Source: an uncultured Clostridia bacterium (GTDB lineage Bacteria; Bacillota; Clostridia; Christensenellales; Borkfalkiaceae). From it: a stretch of DNA of 47,515 bases. Where the stretch lies: assembly GCA_934272745.1 (NCBI GenBank), contig CAKQSI010000013.1, positions 1 through 47,515 on the forward strand, written 5' to 3'. Shown here in pieces: positions 7,971-16,551 of the stretch (the stretch's first letter is position 1; each line of letters starts with the position of its first letter). A program made the position numbers and the translations under genes. The notes beneath the pieces are model-generated. The model did no database searches and was not told the DNA's origin. It saw nothing but the letters and a program-made list of their open reading frames with translations.

Positions 7971-8969
7971 TTAAATCTGCGTCTGCAGCGCCGTAATGGC
8001 GATTGCCGCAACGACGTCTTCGGCGTGGCAGCCGCGGGACAGGTCGTTGATAGGTTTCGCAAAGCCCTGGCAAAGCGGACCTACCGCCTGGAATCCGCCC
8101 AGACGTTCGGTCAGTTTATATCCGATATTGCCCGCGTCGAGATCGGGGAAGATCAGTACGTTAGCGTGACCCGCCACTTTGGATCCGGGAGCCTTGCTCT
8201 TTGCCACGTCGGGAACGATCGCGGCGTCGAGCTGCAGTTCGCCGTCGATGTCGAGATCGGGGCGCAGCGTTTTTGCAATTTCCAGCGCTTTTACTACCTT
8301 ATCGACGTCGGCATGCTTGGCGCTGCCTTTGGTCGAATGGGAAAGCATGGCGATCCGGGGGCTGATCCCCGCAATCATTTCCGCGCTCTTCGCGGATTGA
8401 ATGGCGATGTTTGCCAGTTCTTCGGAAGTGGGGTTCTGGTTCAAGCCGCTGTCCGCATAGATGTAGCAGCCGTCTTCGCAGAAAGGATTGCCGCCCTCGG
8501 GCGCAACCATCAGAAAATATGCCGAAACCAGCGGCGCGTCTTTTGCCGTCTTGATGATCTGAAGTCCGGGGCGCAGCGTGTTCGCCGTCGAATGGCAGGC
8601 GCCGGAAACCAGACCGTCGGCAGCGCCTTCTTTCAGCATCATCATACCGAAATAGGTGTTGTCGTACATCAGCTGATCGGCTTGCTCTTCGGTCATACCC
8701 TTGGCTTTTCTCAGTTCGTAAAACGCGGAAGCGTACGCCGCGTGACGGTCGCTGGTTTTGGGATCGACGATCGCAACGTGCGAAAGATCGACGTCCGGAT
8801 TGTTCTTTCTGATCTCGTCGGGGCTCCCGAGCAGGGTGACGGTGGCGATGCCTTCTTTCACGGCGTCCGCGGCGGCTTTGACCACGCGGGCGTCTTCGCC
8901 TTCGGGCAGAACGATATGTTTGCCCAGTTTTTTGGCGCGCGCTTTGATTTCTTCCATTACTTTGGTCAT
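7971..8969 (-). CDS. pta: Phosphate acetyltransferase
   Basis: 332 residues, the short cytoplasmic form without an N-terminal DRTGG or BioD-like domain. It converts acetyl-CoA and phosphate to acetyl-phosphate, which AckA then uses. Signatures: GKHIVLPEGEDARVVKAA at the N-terminus, LVSGACHSTANTLRPGLQII, YADSGLNQNPTSEELANIA, MLSHSTKGSA and GFAKPINDLSRGC near the C-terminus. The ATG at 8969 follows AGGAGAAACG. First gene of pta-ackA. The divergent tmcAL starts 122 bp away, so the promoter region is shared. Confidence 0.97.
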   Translation of the reverse strand: MTKVMEEIKARAKKLGKHIVLPEGEDARVVKAAADAVKEGIATVTLLGSPDEIRKNNPDVDLSHVAIVDPKTSDRHAAYASAFYELRKAKGMTEEQADQLMYDNTYFGMMMLKEGAADGLVSGACHSTANTLRPGLQIIKTAKDAPLVSAYFLMVAPEGGNPFCEDGCYIYADSGLNQNPTSEELANIAIQSAKSAEMIAGISPRIAMLSHSTKGSAKHADVDKVVKALEIAKTLRPDLDIDGELQLDAAIVPDVAKSKAPGSKVAGHANVLIFPDLDAGNIGYKLTERLGGFQAVGPLCQGFAKPINDLSRGCHAEDVVAAIAITALQTQI

Positions 8970-9025
8970 AATTTCGTTTCTCCTAAATAAAAACGCTTTT
9001 ATTTTTTTGCAGAATCGTGTAAAAT

Positions 9026-9040
9026 GGTTCCAAGGAAACC
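9026..9040. promoter_or_regulatory. Imperfect palindrome at the pta start point
   Basis: GGTTCCAAGGAAACC is a near-palindrome (one extra base in one arm). It lies directly after the -10 of the pta promoter, at about +1 to +15, where a repressor would block initiation. No regulator is identified. Confidence 0.4.
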
Positions 9041-9046
9041 GTATCT

Positions 9047-9075
9047 ATTATAGTACATATTTCGGAGATTGTAAA
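9047..9075 (-). promoter_or_regulatory. Promoter for pta-ackA
   Basis: Minus strand: -35 TTTACA (9070-9075), 17-bp spacer, -10 TATAAT (9047-9052). Start point near 9040, leader about 70 nt. Confidence 0.85.
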
Positions 9076-9091
9076 CTTTTTAGGTGAGAAA

Positions 9092-10561
9092 ATGAAAATT
9101 TGTATTGCCGTTTGCGAATTTAATCCCTTTCACAACGGCCACGCGCTGTTTTTGCGCCGCGCGCGGGAACTGACCGGCGCCGACGCCGTGGTCGCCGCGA
9201 TGAGCGGAAATATTACCCAGCGCGGAACGCTCGCGATTCTGGAAAAACGAGAACGGGCAAAAATCGCGCTTTCCTGCGGCGCGGACGCCGTAATCGAGTT
9301 GCCCTCTCCCGTCGCGGTGGCGAATGCCGAACGATTTGCAAGCGGCGCGGCGGCTTTGTTTTCGGGCGTCGACGCCGCCCTCTGCCTTGCGTTCGGCACC
9401 GAAACGGGGGACGCCGCTTTGTTTGAAAACGCCGCCGCTTTTTTTTCCGCAGAACCGCCTGCCTATCGGGCGGAAATCAGACGGTTGCTCAAAGAGGGGC
9501 TTCCGCTCCCCGCCGCAAGGGAAAAAGCGCTTGCCGTCGTTCCGGGCGCGGAGGCTTTCCGCCCCTTGCTTTCCTCTCCCAACGCCACGCTGGGACTGGA
9601 ATACGCCAAAGCCTGCAAAAGAGCGGGGATCGACGTCTTTCCCTATCTCCGCCACGGCGCGCACGACGCGGAAGAGTTACCCTCGGGAAAAGACTGTCCG
9701 GCTTTAGAGGGATTGCCTTTAAAAAAGGAAAGTTTCCCTTTGGGCGCGGAATGCCCGCCGCCGGCAAATAGCGCGAACGATTTGTCCGGCGGGGAAAATC
9801 CCGGCAAGTCCGGTACAGAGAATCTGCTTGCGACAGGAAACGGAAACCGTCTGCCCGAAGCGGAAAATCTGCCGGGTGCGGACGAAATAGCAACTCTGTC
9901 CAACACAAAAAACCTACCGGGAGCAGACGAAACAACCGGCAAGCCGGGCGCAAACCATTTACCGTGCAATGACCGGATTTTAACCAACGTATCCTCGTTT
10001 TCGGTACGGAGCGCTATCGCGCGGGGCGACAAAGAGGCTGCCCGCCCCTTCGTCCCGACAGAAACTTTCGCTTTACTTCCGGACGCTCTGCCCGACCCGT
10101 CCGCGGCATTTTTCGGCGCCCTTTCCGCCCTTTGCAGCGAGCAGATCGCCCATCTTCCCGACTGTTCGGAAGGGCTGGAAAACCGCATTCTTCGCGCGCT
10201 TTTATCCTGCGCCTCGTGGGAAGACTTTCTTAATAAAGTCAAAACCAGGCGTTACGTTGCAGCCCGTATCCGGCGAATCGCCGCCGCGGCATACCTGCAA
10301 ATTTCCGACAGTCTTGCGAAGAAAACAGCAAAAACCGCCCCCTATCTCCGCCTTTTGGGAGTTAAAAAAGGGGAAACGGGCAGCCGCGTCCTCGCCGCGC
10401 TTTCCACGGCGCACGCCCTTTTGCTAACCAGACGCAAAGAAGGCGAAAAACTTTCCGGCGCAGCAAAAGCCGCCTTTCTTGCCGACTGCCGCGGGGAAGC
10501 GCTTTTCACCTTTTTAACCGGCAAAACCTTCCCATTTTTCGTCACGGATTGCATGCGTTGA
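9092..10561 (+). CDS. tmcAL: tRNA(Met) cytidine acetate ligase TmcAL, with a low-complexity insertion
   Basis: 489 residues against about 390-420 for the family (formerly YlbM, DUF795). TmcAL activates acetate with ATP and transfers it to C34 of elongator tRNA-Met. The nucleotidyltransferase signature FNPFHNGH is at residues 10-17, followed by MSGNITQRG and the strongly conserved SCGADAVIELPSPVAVANAE region. Residues about 200-297 are an extra segment rich in Gly, Asn, Pro and Asp in which NLPGADE and variants recur; the conserved frame resumes at SSFSVRSAIARGD. The C-terminal helical tRNA-binding part is present. The ATG at 9092 follows TAGGTGAGAA. It is divergent from pta-ackA, whose product acetate is its substrate. 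Confidence 0.92.
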   Translation: MKICIAVCEFNPFHNGHALFLRRARELTGADAVVAAMSGNITQRGTLAILEKRERAKIALSCGADAVIELPSPVAVANAERFASGAAALFSGVDAALCLAFGTETGDAALFENAAAFFSAEPPAYRAEIRRLLKEGLPLPAAREKALAVVPGAEAFRPLLSSPNATLGLEYAKACKRAGIDVFPYLRHGAHDAEELPSGKDCPALEGLPLKKESFPLGAECPPPANSANDLSGGENPGKSGTENLLATGNGNRLPEAENLPGADEIATLSNTKNLPGADETTGKPGANHLPCNDRILTNVSSFSVRSAIARGDKEAARPFVPTETFALLPDALPDPSAAFFGALSALCSEQIAHLPDCSEGLENRILRALLSCASWEDFLNKVKTRRYVAARIRRIAAAAYLQISDSLAKKTAKTAPYLRLLGVKKGETGSRVLAALSTAHALLLTRRKEGEKLSGAAKAAFLADCRGEALFTFLTGKTFPFFVTDCMR

Positions 10562-10690
10562 CCTTACTCCCGGCAAACGCCGGCTTGCCGGACGATCGAT
10601 GATCGCCTCACAAATATCGTCTGCGTTTTATTGCCTCTAACGATACTGTCAAGGGCGCCCGCCGCGGAAACTCCGCGGCGGGCGCCCTTG
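10562..10690. repeat. Second copy of the composite intergenic element with hairpin
   Basis: It begins right after the tmcAL stop codon and matches 2661-2795 in order: CCTTAC, GGCAAACGCC, a GATCGATGATCGCC palindrome, an AT-rich stretch, then a hairpin of 19-nt arms (10650-10668, 10672-10690, loop AAC). The hairpin lies between convergent genes and probably terminates tmcAL, although its T-tract is weak here (CCGTTTC). Confidence 0.7.
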
Positions 10691-10877
10691 CCGTTTCACA
10701 CAAAAATCGCTTTAAACATTCCGGATATGCCGCGTTTTTTCACCTCACAAGCGTTGCAAAACTTTTTATTCCTCCCGGGGAAGTCGCGCAATCGGCAAGC
10801 GCATTTCTTGCGATTGCGCGCCGCAGATTTCCTCTTTCTCTCGTTCCCGCGCCGCGGCGTCTTTCCGGAGGTTCGCC
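10691..10877. other. Convergent gap, nothing clear
   Basis: Between tmcAL (plus) and the 382-residue membrane protein (minus). It contains two spaced copies of GCGCAATCGGCAAG / GCGATTGCGCGCC-like sequence near 10785-10825 and no gene. Confidence 0.4.
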
Positions 10878-12026
10878 TTAAAGTTTCTTTTCCTGCCGGC
10901 TTTCGGGCGCAATTTCCGCGCTTTCGCCCCGCATTTCCGTGCTTTCGCTCCGCACCGCACTTTCGTCACACGGCGTAGCGGAATTTGCGTCGCCGGTTGC
11001 GGTGGGCGCAATTTCTACCCGCCCGTCTTTAAAAGAACGGGATTCTTCGGCAATCAGCGTTTCCGCGCCTTCCATTTCTTCCAAAGCAGGCGCGTTTTCT
11101 TTTCCCGTTTCCGGGAATAAATTCTCTCCTTTCCCCTGCGCGGGAGCGGACGAATCCTTGCCCGTCGCGGAAATTTTTCCGACAAGGGAATGATTTACGC
11201 CCCACCTCGTGCCGGTATCTGTCGTATACTTTTTCACAAAAAATCCCCACACTTCGTCGTCTGCGGAGGGTTCCAGCAAAAAATAATCTTGGTCGATCTT
11301 TACGACGTGCGCGGCAGAACTGACCCAAAAAGTCATTCCCTGCTCGATCACGACCGAATAAGACTTTCCGTCCACGGCAATCCGTGCCGTTTTTACCCAA
11401 GGGGCATTATAATATATTGTGCCGCGCAAGGTCAGCTTTCTCCACACGTGCCGCTTAAGATCGTCCGCCCGGAATTCCGGCGGAACCGCCGCTTCCGCTT
11501 CTTTCAACGAGGAATAGTTTCTTATGGAATCCCACACGGTCATCCAGTAAGCAAGCGCGTTTTTTTCAAGCGCGCGCCGCGCCCCCTCCCGCGAGCAATA
11601 TTCCTTTTTCAGCGTTACGCCGCCGTCATCGTTGCGGGTTAGGGAAATGCGAAACTTCAAATCGTCCGTAAAGTACAGTTTTTCCAACCCTTCCGGATTG
11701 ATTCCCTTATAACATACGCTGTCGAACGCGGCCCGATCGGGCAATTGATTGATCTCGTCCACCGCTTTTAAAAAATTCGGGGATTCGATCACTTTTCCGT
11801 TTGCGTCAAGATATTTTTCCCGATAAATTGCATCTTTGACGGCTTTTCCCGTGATTACCCCTGCGGCAATGATACCGGCAAAACCCAACAAATAGAAGAA
11901 CAGCGCCAGAATCGCTTCCGCCTTCGACATATAATACGCATCATCGGAAATACCATTCCCCGCTATCCAAAAAGAAAAAATACTCAGCAATAAAATAACG
12001 ACCACGAGTTTCCAGTTCTTACGCAA
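10878..12026 (-). CDS. Membrane-anchored protein of unknown function
   Basis: 382 residues, not recognised. Residues 6-24 (WKLVVVILLLSIFSFWIAG) and about 37-62 are transmembrane helices. A cytoplasmic or external domain follows (about 75-290) with charged and aromatic content, and then a low-complexity acidic tail (about 290-382) with repeated SAE/STE and ESR elements. The start is TTG at 12026, preceded by AAGGAGAAGG at normal spacing; the next in-frame ATG would remove the first helix. It lies 104 bp downstream of the rsmB-like gene on the same strand. Its C-terminal coding DNA contains a decayed 18-24-bp repeat like the intergenic ones. Confidence 0.65.
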   Translation of the reverse strand: MRKNWKLVVVILLLSIFSFWIAGNGISDDAYYMSKAEAILALFFYLLGFAGIIAAGVITGKAVKDAIYREKYLDANGKVIESPNFLKAVDEINQLPDRAAFDSVCYKGINPEGLEKLYFTDDLKFRISLTRNDDGGVTLKKEYCSREGARRALEKNALAYWMTVWDSIRNYSSLKEAEAAVPPEFRADDLKRHVWRKLTLRGTIYYNAPWVKTARIAVDGKSYSVVIEQGMTFWVSSAAHVVKIDQDYFLLEPSADDEVWGFFVKKYTTDTGTRWGVNHSLVGKISATGKDSSAPAQGKGENLFPETGKENAPALEEMEGAETLIAEESRSFKDGRVEIAPTATGDANSATPCDESAVRSESTEMRGESAEIAPESRQEKKL

Positions 12027-12130
12027 TTTCCTTCTCCTTTTCTCCTTCTATTTTTCCGCCCTGCTTTTCTTTCCGGCTATAGCCGAACCGCCCTTTCCGC
12101 GGTTTCGCGCAAGGCGAACGTTCCTTTTTT

Positions 12131-13180
12131 TCAGCGAACCTTTCTCAATTTCGCGACGAAAAAGCCCTCGTAAAGATCGGTCGGCAGTACGCCCAGTATA
12201 CCCCGTTCGTCCAAAAACAAGGGGAAATTTTCTTTCCCCGAAAGATCAAACGGTTCCAAAACAAAGTCCCCGGAAGAAAGCAGGGGAAAGAGTGCGTCCT
12301 CGTCTTCTTCTTTTAACAGCGAACAGGTGGAATACACCAGAACGCCCCCTTTTTTGACCAACGTCCCCGCTTTTTTGAGCAATTTTTTCTGCAGCGCCGC
12401 AGAATTTTTCACCAACTCTTCCGAAAAATACCGATAGGTTTTGGGGTCGTCCCAAAGCAGCGTGCCGCTGCCCGAACAGGGCGCGTCCAACAGCACGCGG
12501 TCGAACCGCAGAAAGTCCGAAAGCGAAAGTGAATCTTCCTGCAAGACCGTCGCTTTTGCGCCCTGTTTTTCGAGATTGAATTTCAGCCGCTCCGCTCGTT
12601 TAAAATCTTTTTCGCAGGCGGTGATGCGCGCTTTGCCCGAAGAAAGCGCGAAAATTTCGGTCGTTTTTCCGCCGGGCGCCGCCGTCATATCCAGAACGTC
12701 TTCCCTTTCGCCCGCGGCAAGCACGAGCGGCGGCAGCATGGACGAAAAACTTTGCAGATAAATCTCCCCGTTTTCGTATGCGGCAGTCCGGGTCAGAGCC
12801 GCTTTTGCGCCGGTTTTTTCGTCGTCTGTATCGCCGCGTTTTTCGCTATCTTTTTCGTCGTCTTTATCGTTGCCTATATCGGTACGTTTTTCGCCGTCCA
12901 CGTCGCCGCCCGATTCGCCGTCCGCCTTTTCTCCGCCCGCAAGGGCAAACGCCGCCCCGTAAAAGGGCGCCGGCGACAGTTCGAATCCGGCAGCTTTCAA
13001 CCCTTCTTCCACTTTAAAAACTTCGGCTTTGATCGTGTTGACGCGGAAGGTGGTTTTGCGGCTTTCCATGCCGCGGCTCGCTAAAGAAGCGATTTCTTCC
13101 CCGCGCGACTTTGTCAAAAGGGAATGAAAAAGTGCCTTTGCCTCTTCTTTCGAAAGTTCTTTTCTCTTTTCTTTTTTCAT
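12131..13180 (-). CDS. RsmB/NOP2/Sun-family rRNA cytosine-5 methyltransferase, with a charged insertion
   Basis: 349 residues. It transfers a methyl group from SAM to C5 of a cytosine in rRNA. Motifs in order: FRVNTIK (45-51), LDMTAAPGGKTTEI for SAM binding (163-176), acidic ACEKD (188-192), LLDAPCSGSGT with the release cysteine C235 (231-240) and YSTCSL with the nucleophile C286 (283-288). The NusB-like domain of true RsmB and the C-terminal domain of RsmF are absent, so the exact target is unknown. Residues about 84-127 are an insertion of Asp-Glu-Lys-Gly repeats (variants of DDEK and GDVDGEK). The ATG at 13180 starts MKKEKRKELSKEEAKALFHS. It is last in the rsmD-coaD-SDR run. Confidence 0.9.
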   Translation of the reverse strand: MKKEKRKELSKEEAKALFHSLLTKSRGEEIASLASRGMESRKTTFRVNTIKAEVFKVEEGLKAAGFELSPAPFYGAAFALAGGEKADGESGGDVDGEKRTDIGNDKDDEKDSEKRGDTDDEKTGAKAALTRTAAYENGEIYLQSFSSMLPPLVLAAGEREDVLDMTAAPGGKTTEIFALSSGKARITACEKDFKRAERLKFNLEKQGAKATVLQEDSLSLSDFLRFDRVLLDAPCSGSGTLLWDDPKTYRYFSEELVKNSAALQKKLLKKAGTLVKKGGVLVYSTCSLLKEEDEDALFPLLSSGDFVLEPFDLSGKENFPLFLDERGILGVLPTDLYEGFFVAKLRKVR

Positions 13181-13361
13181 AAAAATTCCTTATCTTAAAG
13201 CGCCCGAAGTCAAACGTATCCGTTCCTGCTGACCTATCGCCCGCCGGGCAGGCGGGAAGTCGTAACGCCGGCAAATTCACGCACGCCGGAAAAAGCAGAT
13301 TTTCCTTTGGTTCCAAAGGCAAATTCGCCCGCGAAAAAGCGACACTAAAGCCCCGGGCGCC

Positions 13362-14180
13362 CTATTTTGCGTAAATGCCGTACAGAATGCGCATCGCCGT
13401 TTTTCGCGGCAGCAGCCGGAATAAAAGGCGGAACAACTTGTTTTTCGCGCCCACGGTAAACGACGTCGGCGGGCGTTTTTTCATTATTGTTTTCACCGCC
13501 GCGCGTGCCACTTTTTGGGGGGACGTACCCCCGTTTTCGTCGCGTTCCATTACCCGGACGCTGCGATTTTCCCGCGCCGCGTAGGGGGATGCAACCGCGT
13601 TCTTTTCCCTTGCGGCGGTAAACCCTGTTTTGGTGTCGCCGGGGAGCAGGCAGGTCGCTTTTACCCCGAACGGTTTTACTTCGAGCGCGACCGCCTCGGT
13701 AAACCTGAGAACCGCCGCCTTCACCGCGGAATAGTACCCCTGAAAGGGAATGGGAATTTCGGAAGCCAGCGATCCCACCGTAAGCAACGTTCCTTTGGAT
13801 TCCCGCAAATACGGCAACGCCGCACGCACGTTCCTCTCGAGCGACAAAAAATCGGTATCGACGATCTTTTGCACCGCCTCGTCCGCGGTCGTTTCCACCG
13901 CGCCCGAAATACCCATGCCGGCAGCCGCCACGAAGTAATCCAGCCGCCCCTCTTTTTTCACAATTTCCGGCAACGCGGAAGAAAACGCGGCGCCGTCCGT
14001 CACGTCCAGTCTGAGATAGCAAAAAGCGGAAGAATCGATCGCTCGCCTTCCGCATCCGTACACCTTGCAGCCCAAAAGCGACAATTCTTCCGCAATCGCC
14101 CTGCCGATTCCGGAAGAAGCGCCCGTTACGAACGCGACTTTTCCCTGCAATTTTCGTTTTCGATCCCGGCTGTTTGCCAT
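13362..14180 (-). CDS. Short-chain dehydrogenase/reductase
   Basis: 272 residues, classical SDR length. The NAD(P)-binding motif TGASSGIG lies at 19-26; NxAG is replaced by AAAGMG after LDYFV; the catalytic serine is in GSLAS and the Tyr-Lys pair in YSAVK. A basic residue after the first strand (CGRR) suggests NADPH. Substrate unknown. A C-terminal extension (about 230-272) with RPPTSFTVGAKNKLFRLLFR may be amphipathic and touch the membrane. The ATG at 14180 follows GGAGGAAGC, so the longer frame to 14306 is rejected. It lies 52 bp after coaD, in the same direction. Confidence 0.9.
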   Translation of the reverse strand: MANSRDRKRKLQGKVAFVTGASSGIGRAIAEELSLLGCKVYGCGRRAIDSSAFCYLRLDVTDGAAFSSALPEIVKKEGRLDYFVAAAGMGISGAVETTADEAVQKIVDTDFLSLERNVRAALPYLRESKGTLLTVGSLASEIPIPFQGYYSAVKAAVLRFTEAVALEVKPFGVKATCLLPGDTKTGFTAAREKNAVASPYAARENRSVRVMERDENGGTSPQKVARAAVKTIMKKRPPTSFTVGAKNKLFRLLFRLLPRKTAMRILYGIYAK

Positions 14181-14232
14181 GCTTCCTCCGTAATTTATCA
14201 AAAAGCCAACTTTCGCGACCGTTTGTCCCGCG

Positions 14233-14730
14233 TCAGTTCCCCGCCCGTTTACTTTCCACGGCGGAAACAACGTCGCCTCTGATTTTTTCGGGCAAATATT
14301 CCGCATACGGCTTTCCGTATCCGATCAACGTGCGAACGACGGAAGAACTGACGTCGATCTCGCTCTGTTTTGCGGGAACGTACAGCGCTTTCAGGTGCGG
14401 CGCCAACTTCTGCGTGGCGTAAAAATCCAGCGTTTCATAGTCGTAATCGCTGCCCGACCTGAGCCCGCGGATATAATAATCTATGCCCGATTCCTTTGCA
14501 AGGTCGGCAACCAGACCGCCGTAACGGATCACGGACACGCGCGGCTTATCCCGAAACAACTTCTGCAAAAAGGAAAAACGTTCCTCCTCGGTAAAATAGC
14601 ATTTTTTATTCGGGTTGACCATCAGCGCCACGACCACTTCGGGAAAGAGATCGAGCGCCGCGTTTACCACTTCTTCGTGTCCTACGGTAAAGGGGTCGAA
14701 CGTCCCCGCAAACAGACATTTATGCTTCAT
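14233..14730 (-). CDS. coaD: Phosphopantetheine adenylyltransferase
   Basis: 165 residues. It catalyses the fourth step of CoA synthesis: 4'-phosphopantetheine plus ATP gives dephospho-CoA. Signatures: FAGTFDPFTVGHEEV (the T/HxGH nucleotidyltransferase motif), VNPNKKCYFTEEER, YYIRGLRSGSDYDYE and the C-terminal IDVSSSVVR. The start at 14730 (MKHKCLFAG) has GAGGACG at good spacing; an ATG five codons upstream is less likely. It overlaps the 3' end of rsmD by 11 nt, so the two are translationally coupled, the common rsmD-coaD arrangement. Confidence 0.97.
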   Translation of the reverse strand: MKHKCLFAGTFDPFTVGHEEVVNAALDLFPEVVVALMVNPNKKCYFTEEERFSFLQKLFRDKPRVSVIRYGGLVADLAKESGIDYYIRGLRSGSDYDYETLDFYATQKLAPHLKALYVPAKQSEIDVSSSVVRTLIGYGKPYAEYLPEKIRGDVVSAVESKRAGN

Positions 14731-15268
14731 TTTTTTCGTCCTCATAAAAATCGAACACCGCCACGCCGTACTTCCGGCTGTCCGTAAGGCGCAAAGCGTC
14801 GCACTTTTTCACCCCGTCATGCTCGAACACCGCCACGCCGTTTTCGCTTAAAAGCGCGTACCGTTTGATCAGCGAAAGCGCCTCTTCGCCGAAGTCCGAA
14901 GCGTACGGCGGGTCGATAAAAATGACGTCGAATTTCTGTCCTTTGTCACGCATTTTGCCGAGCGTATCGCGAAAATCGCAACACAGCACGTTTTTATCCG
15001 GTTCTTTCACCAGCGCGAGATTGGCTTTTAAAACCGCGATACTTTCCCTTCTCACGTCCGAAAACCACACCGTTTCCGCCCCGCGGGAAAGCGCTTCTAT
15101 CCCCACGCCGCCCGTCCCCGCAAACAGGTCTAAAAACCTGCACCCGGGGATTTTTCTTTGCAAAATATTAAACAGACTTTCCCGCGCCCGGTCCGAAGTC
15201 GGGCGGATCTCCCTGCCCGAAAACTCCTTTAGCACTCGTCCGCGATATTTTCCGCCGATGATCCGCAT
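14720..15268 (-). CDS. rsmD: 16S rRNA (guanine-966-N2) methyltransferase RsmD
   Basis: 182 residues, the usual length. It methylates G966 of 16S rRNA during 30S assembly. Motifs: N-terminal RIIGGKYRGRVL, RPTSDRARESLFNIL, the SAM loop FLDLFAGTGGVGIEALSRGA and the catalytic FIDPPY (in place of NPPY). The ATG at 15268 follows GTGAGGAAAAT. It is the first gene of the rsmD-coaD-SDR-rsmB-like run. Confidence 0.96.
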   Translation of the reverse strand: MRIIGGKYRGRVLKEFSGREIRPTSDRARESLFNILQRKIPGCRFLDLFAGTGGVGIEALSRGAETVWFSDVRRESIAVLKANLALVKEPDKNVLCCDFRDTLGKMRDKGQKFDVIFIDPPYASDFGEEALSLIKRYALLSENGVAVFEHDGVKKCDALRLTDSRKYGVAVFDFYEDEKNEA

Positions 15269-15623
15269 ATTTTCCTCACTTTTTAAGGTTGCGCATAGGG
15301 TTTTCGCCTCGAAACCTGCGCAGACAGGGCGCCGGAAGGAGCAAGGGCGCCGACCTGACTTTTTTAAATGTAAAAACGGGAGTCACCCCAACTTATTTAA
15401 ATGCAAAACGTGCGCCGCAAACCGCCCTTTTCGCGCCCAACGTGCGCCGCCTTCGTTATATAGTCAAAGACTACCGCCCTGCATTTATGCGCGCCCAACG
15501 TGCGCCGCCTTTGTTGAAGTACCGCCCGTCTCTTTTCGCGCGCCGAAACGCCCGCTTACCCGGCTCCCTATGCGCACAGCCCCAAAACGTTCCGTAAGCG
15601 GCGCGCACGGATTTTTCCGAAAA
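15269..15623. repeat. 355-bp gap with CGTGCGCCGC repeats
   Basis: Between the 209-residue membrane protein and rsmD, both on the minus strand. The phrase GCGCCCAACGTGCGCCGCC occurs at about 15436 and 15491 with a shorter form at about 15408, and a pair of CTTATTTAAATG-like segments lies near 15364 and 15391. No gene; any promoter for rsmD is hidden in this block. Confidence 0.6.
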
Positions 15624-16253
15624 TTATTTCTCTTCTTCGCCGTCGTGCAATTTTTCTTCGATACGCTCCGCCTGCGCACGGTTCCTTTTCACGTTCTCCG
15701 CGCCTAAAAAATAGCCTGCGGTCGTAAAAATTGCGGTGATCGGCACGATAACGAGCGCCAGCGCCGCGGGCATCGCGCCCTGCAGTCCGAAGATCTGCGC
15801 AACGGGTGCCGAAACCACGGCGGTGCTGCCCATAATCGCCGTATAAAAAAACGAATAGGCGTTGCTCCCCGGCTTTAAGCAGGCGAACACGATCAGAAAA
15901 ATATACAGCGGATAATGACTAAGCAGTCCGATCAATGTGCCGTTCATCGGCGCGAACTCGGTATCCCGCTTTTCATAATACCCCAAAAGGTCGGGAGAAT
16001 CGGGCAAGCGCTGATAGACGTTGCTGCATTTCGCCTTGTACTGCCGGGTTCCGAACGCCATTCCCGCAAGAATTTCGGTGAATCCGTAAAACAGCAGCAC
16101 CACGAGTTCGATGACAAGCGCCAGCGTGCGCGACTTCATATCCACAAAAAACTGAACCGAAATCAGCGAGATCATAAAGGTCATGAACGTTGCATAGTGG
16201 CTGAACAAAAAACAGCGCCCCAGCCTTTTCATATAATACCGAAATTTTTCCAT
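15624..16253 (-). CDS. Polytopic membrane protein of unknown function
   Basis: 209 residues, not recognised. About four to five transmembrane helices: 18-38, 44-66, 105-127, 130-152 and 160-185. The loop between the second and third (GTRQYKAKCSNVYQRLPDS) is cytoplasmic by charge. The C-terminus is charged (NVKRNRAQAERIEEKLHDGE). A near-consensus promoter lies about 160 bp upstream. No genes of known function are co-transcribed with it in an obvious way. Confidence 0.7.
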   Translation of the reverse strand: MEKFRYYMKRLGRCFLFSHYATFMTFMISLISVQFFVDMKSRTLALVIELVVLLFYGFTEILAGMAFGTRQYKAKCSNVYQRLPDSPDLLGYYEKRDTEFAPMNGTLIGLLSHYPLYIFLIVFACLKPGSNAYSFFYTAIMGSTAVVSAPVAQIFGLQGAMPAALALVIVPITAIFTTAGYFLGAENVKRNRAQAERIEEKLHDGEEEK

Positions 16254-16410
16254 AATACTCCCATACCCCGCCGTGGTTTATACTCTGTATAATCTATGCG
16301 GTTGCGTTCCGCTTGATTCGTGCGGTCTGATTTTCTCACTGTCCGTGCGGCTTATTTTCCGCATAATTTACGCGGTTGCGTTCCGCGCGCGGAAATACGT
16401 TTGCAACAGA
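16254..16410. other. Leader of the membrane protein gene, with short repeats
   Basis: The phrase TGCGGTTGCGTTCCGC occurs twice (about 16299 and 16370) with AT-rich CCGCATAATTTACG-like segments around it. It lies between promoter and start codon, so it would be transcribed as a 150-nt leader. Confidence 0.5.
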
Positions 16411-16439
16411 ATTATAGCAAAAACCTCCCCGTTCGTCAA
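16411..16439 (-). promoter_or_regulatory. Promoter for the 209-residue membrane protein
   Basis: Minus strand: -35 TTGACG (16434-16439), 17-bp spacer, -10 TATAAT (16411-16416). Confidence 0.85.
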
Positions 16440-16551
16440 GAGGAGGGAAGATTTTGCCCGTTTTTGCACCGGTTTTTAAAACAGTATAAAGCCGCGCCGT
16501 GTTTTTTTGCCGGCTATGTAAAGCATTGCGGAAGCGCACCGTATACTTCCG

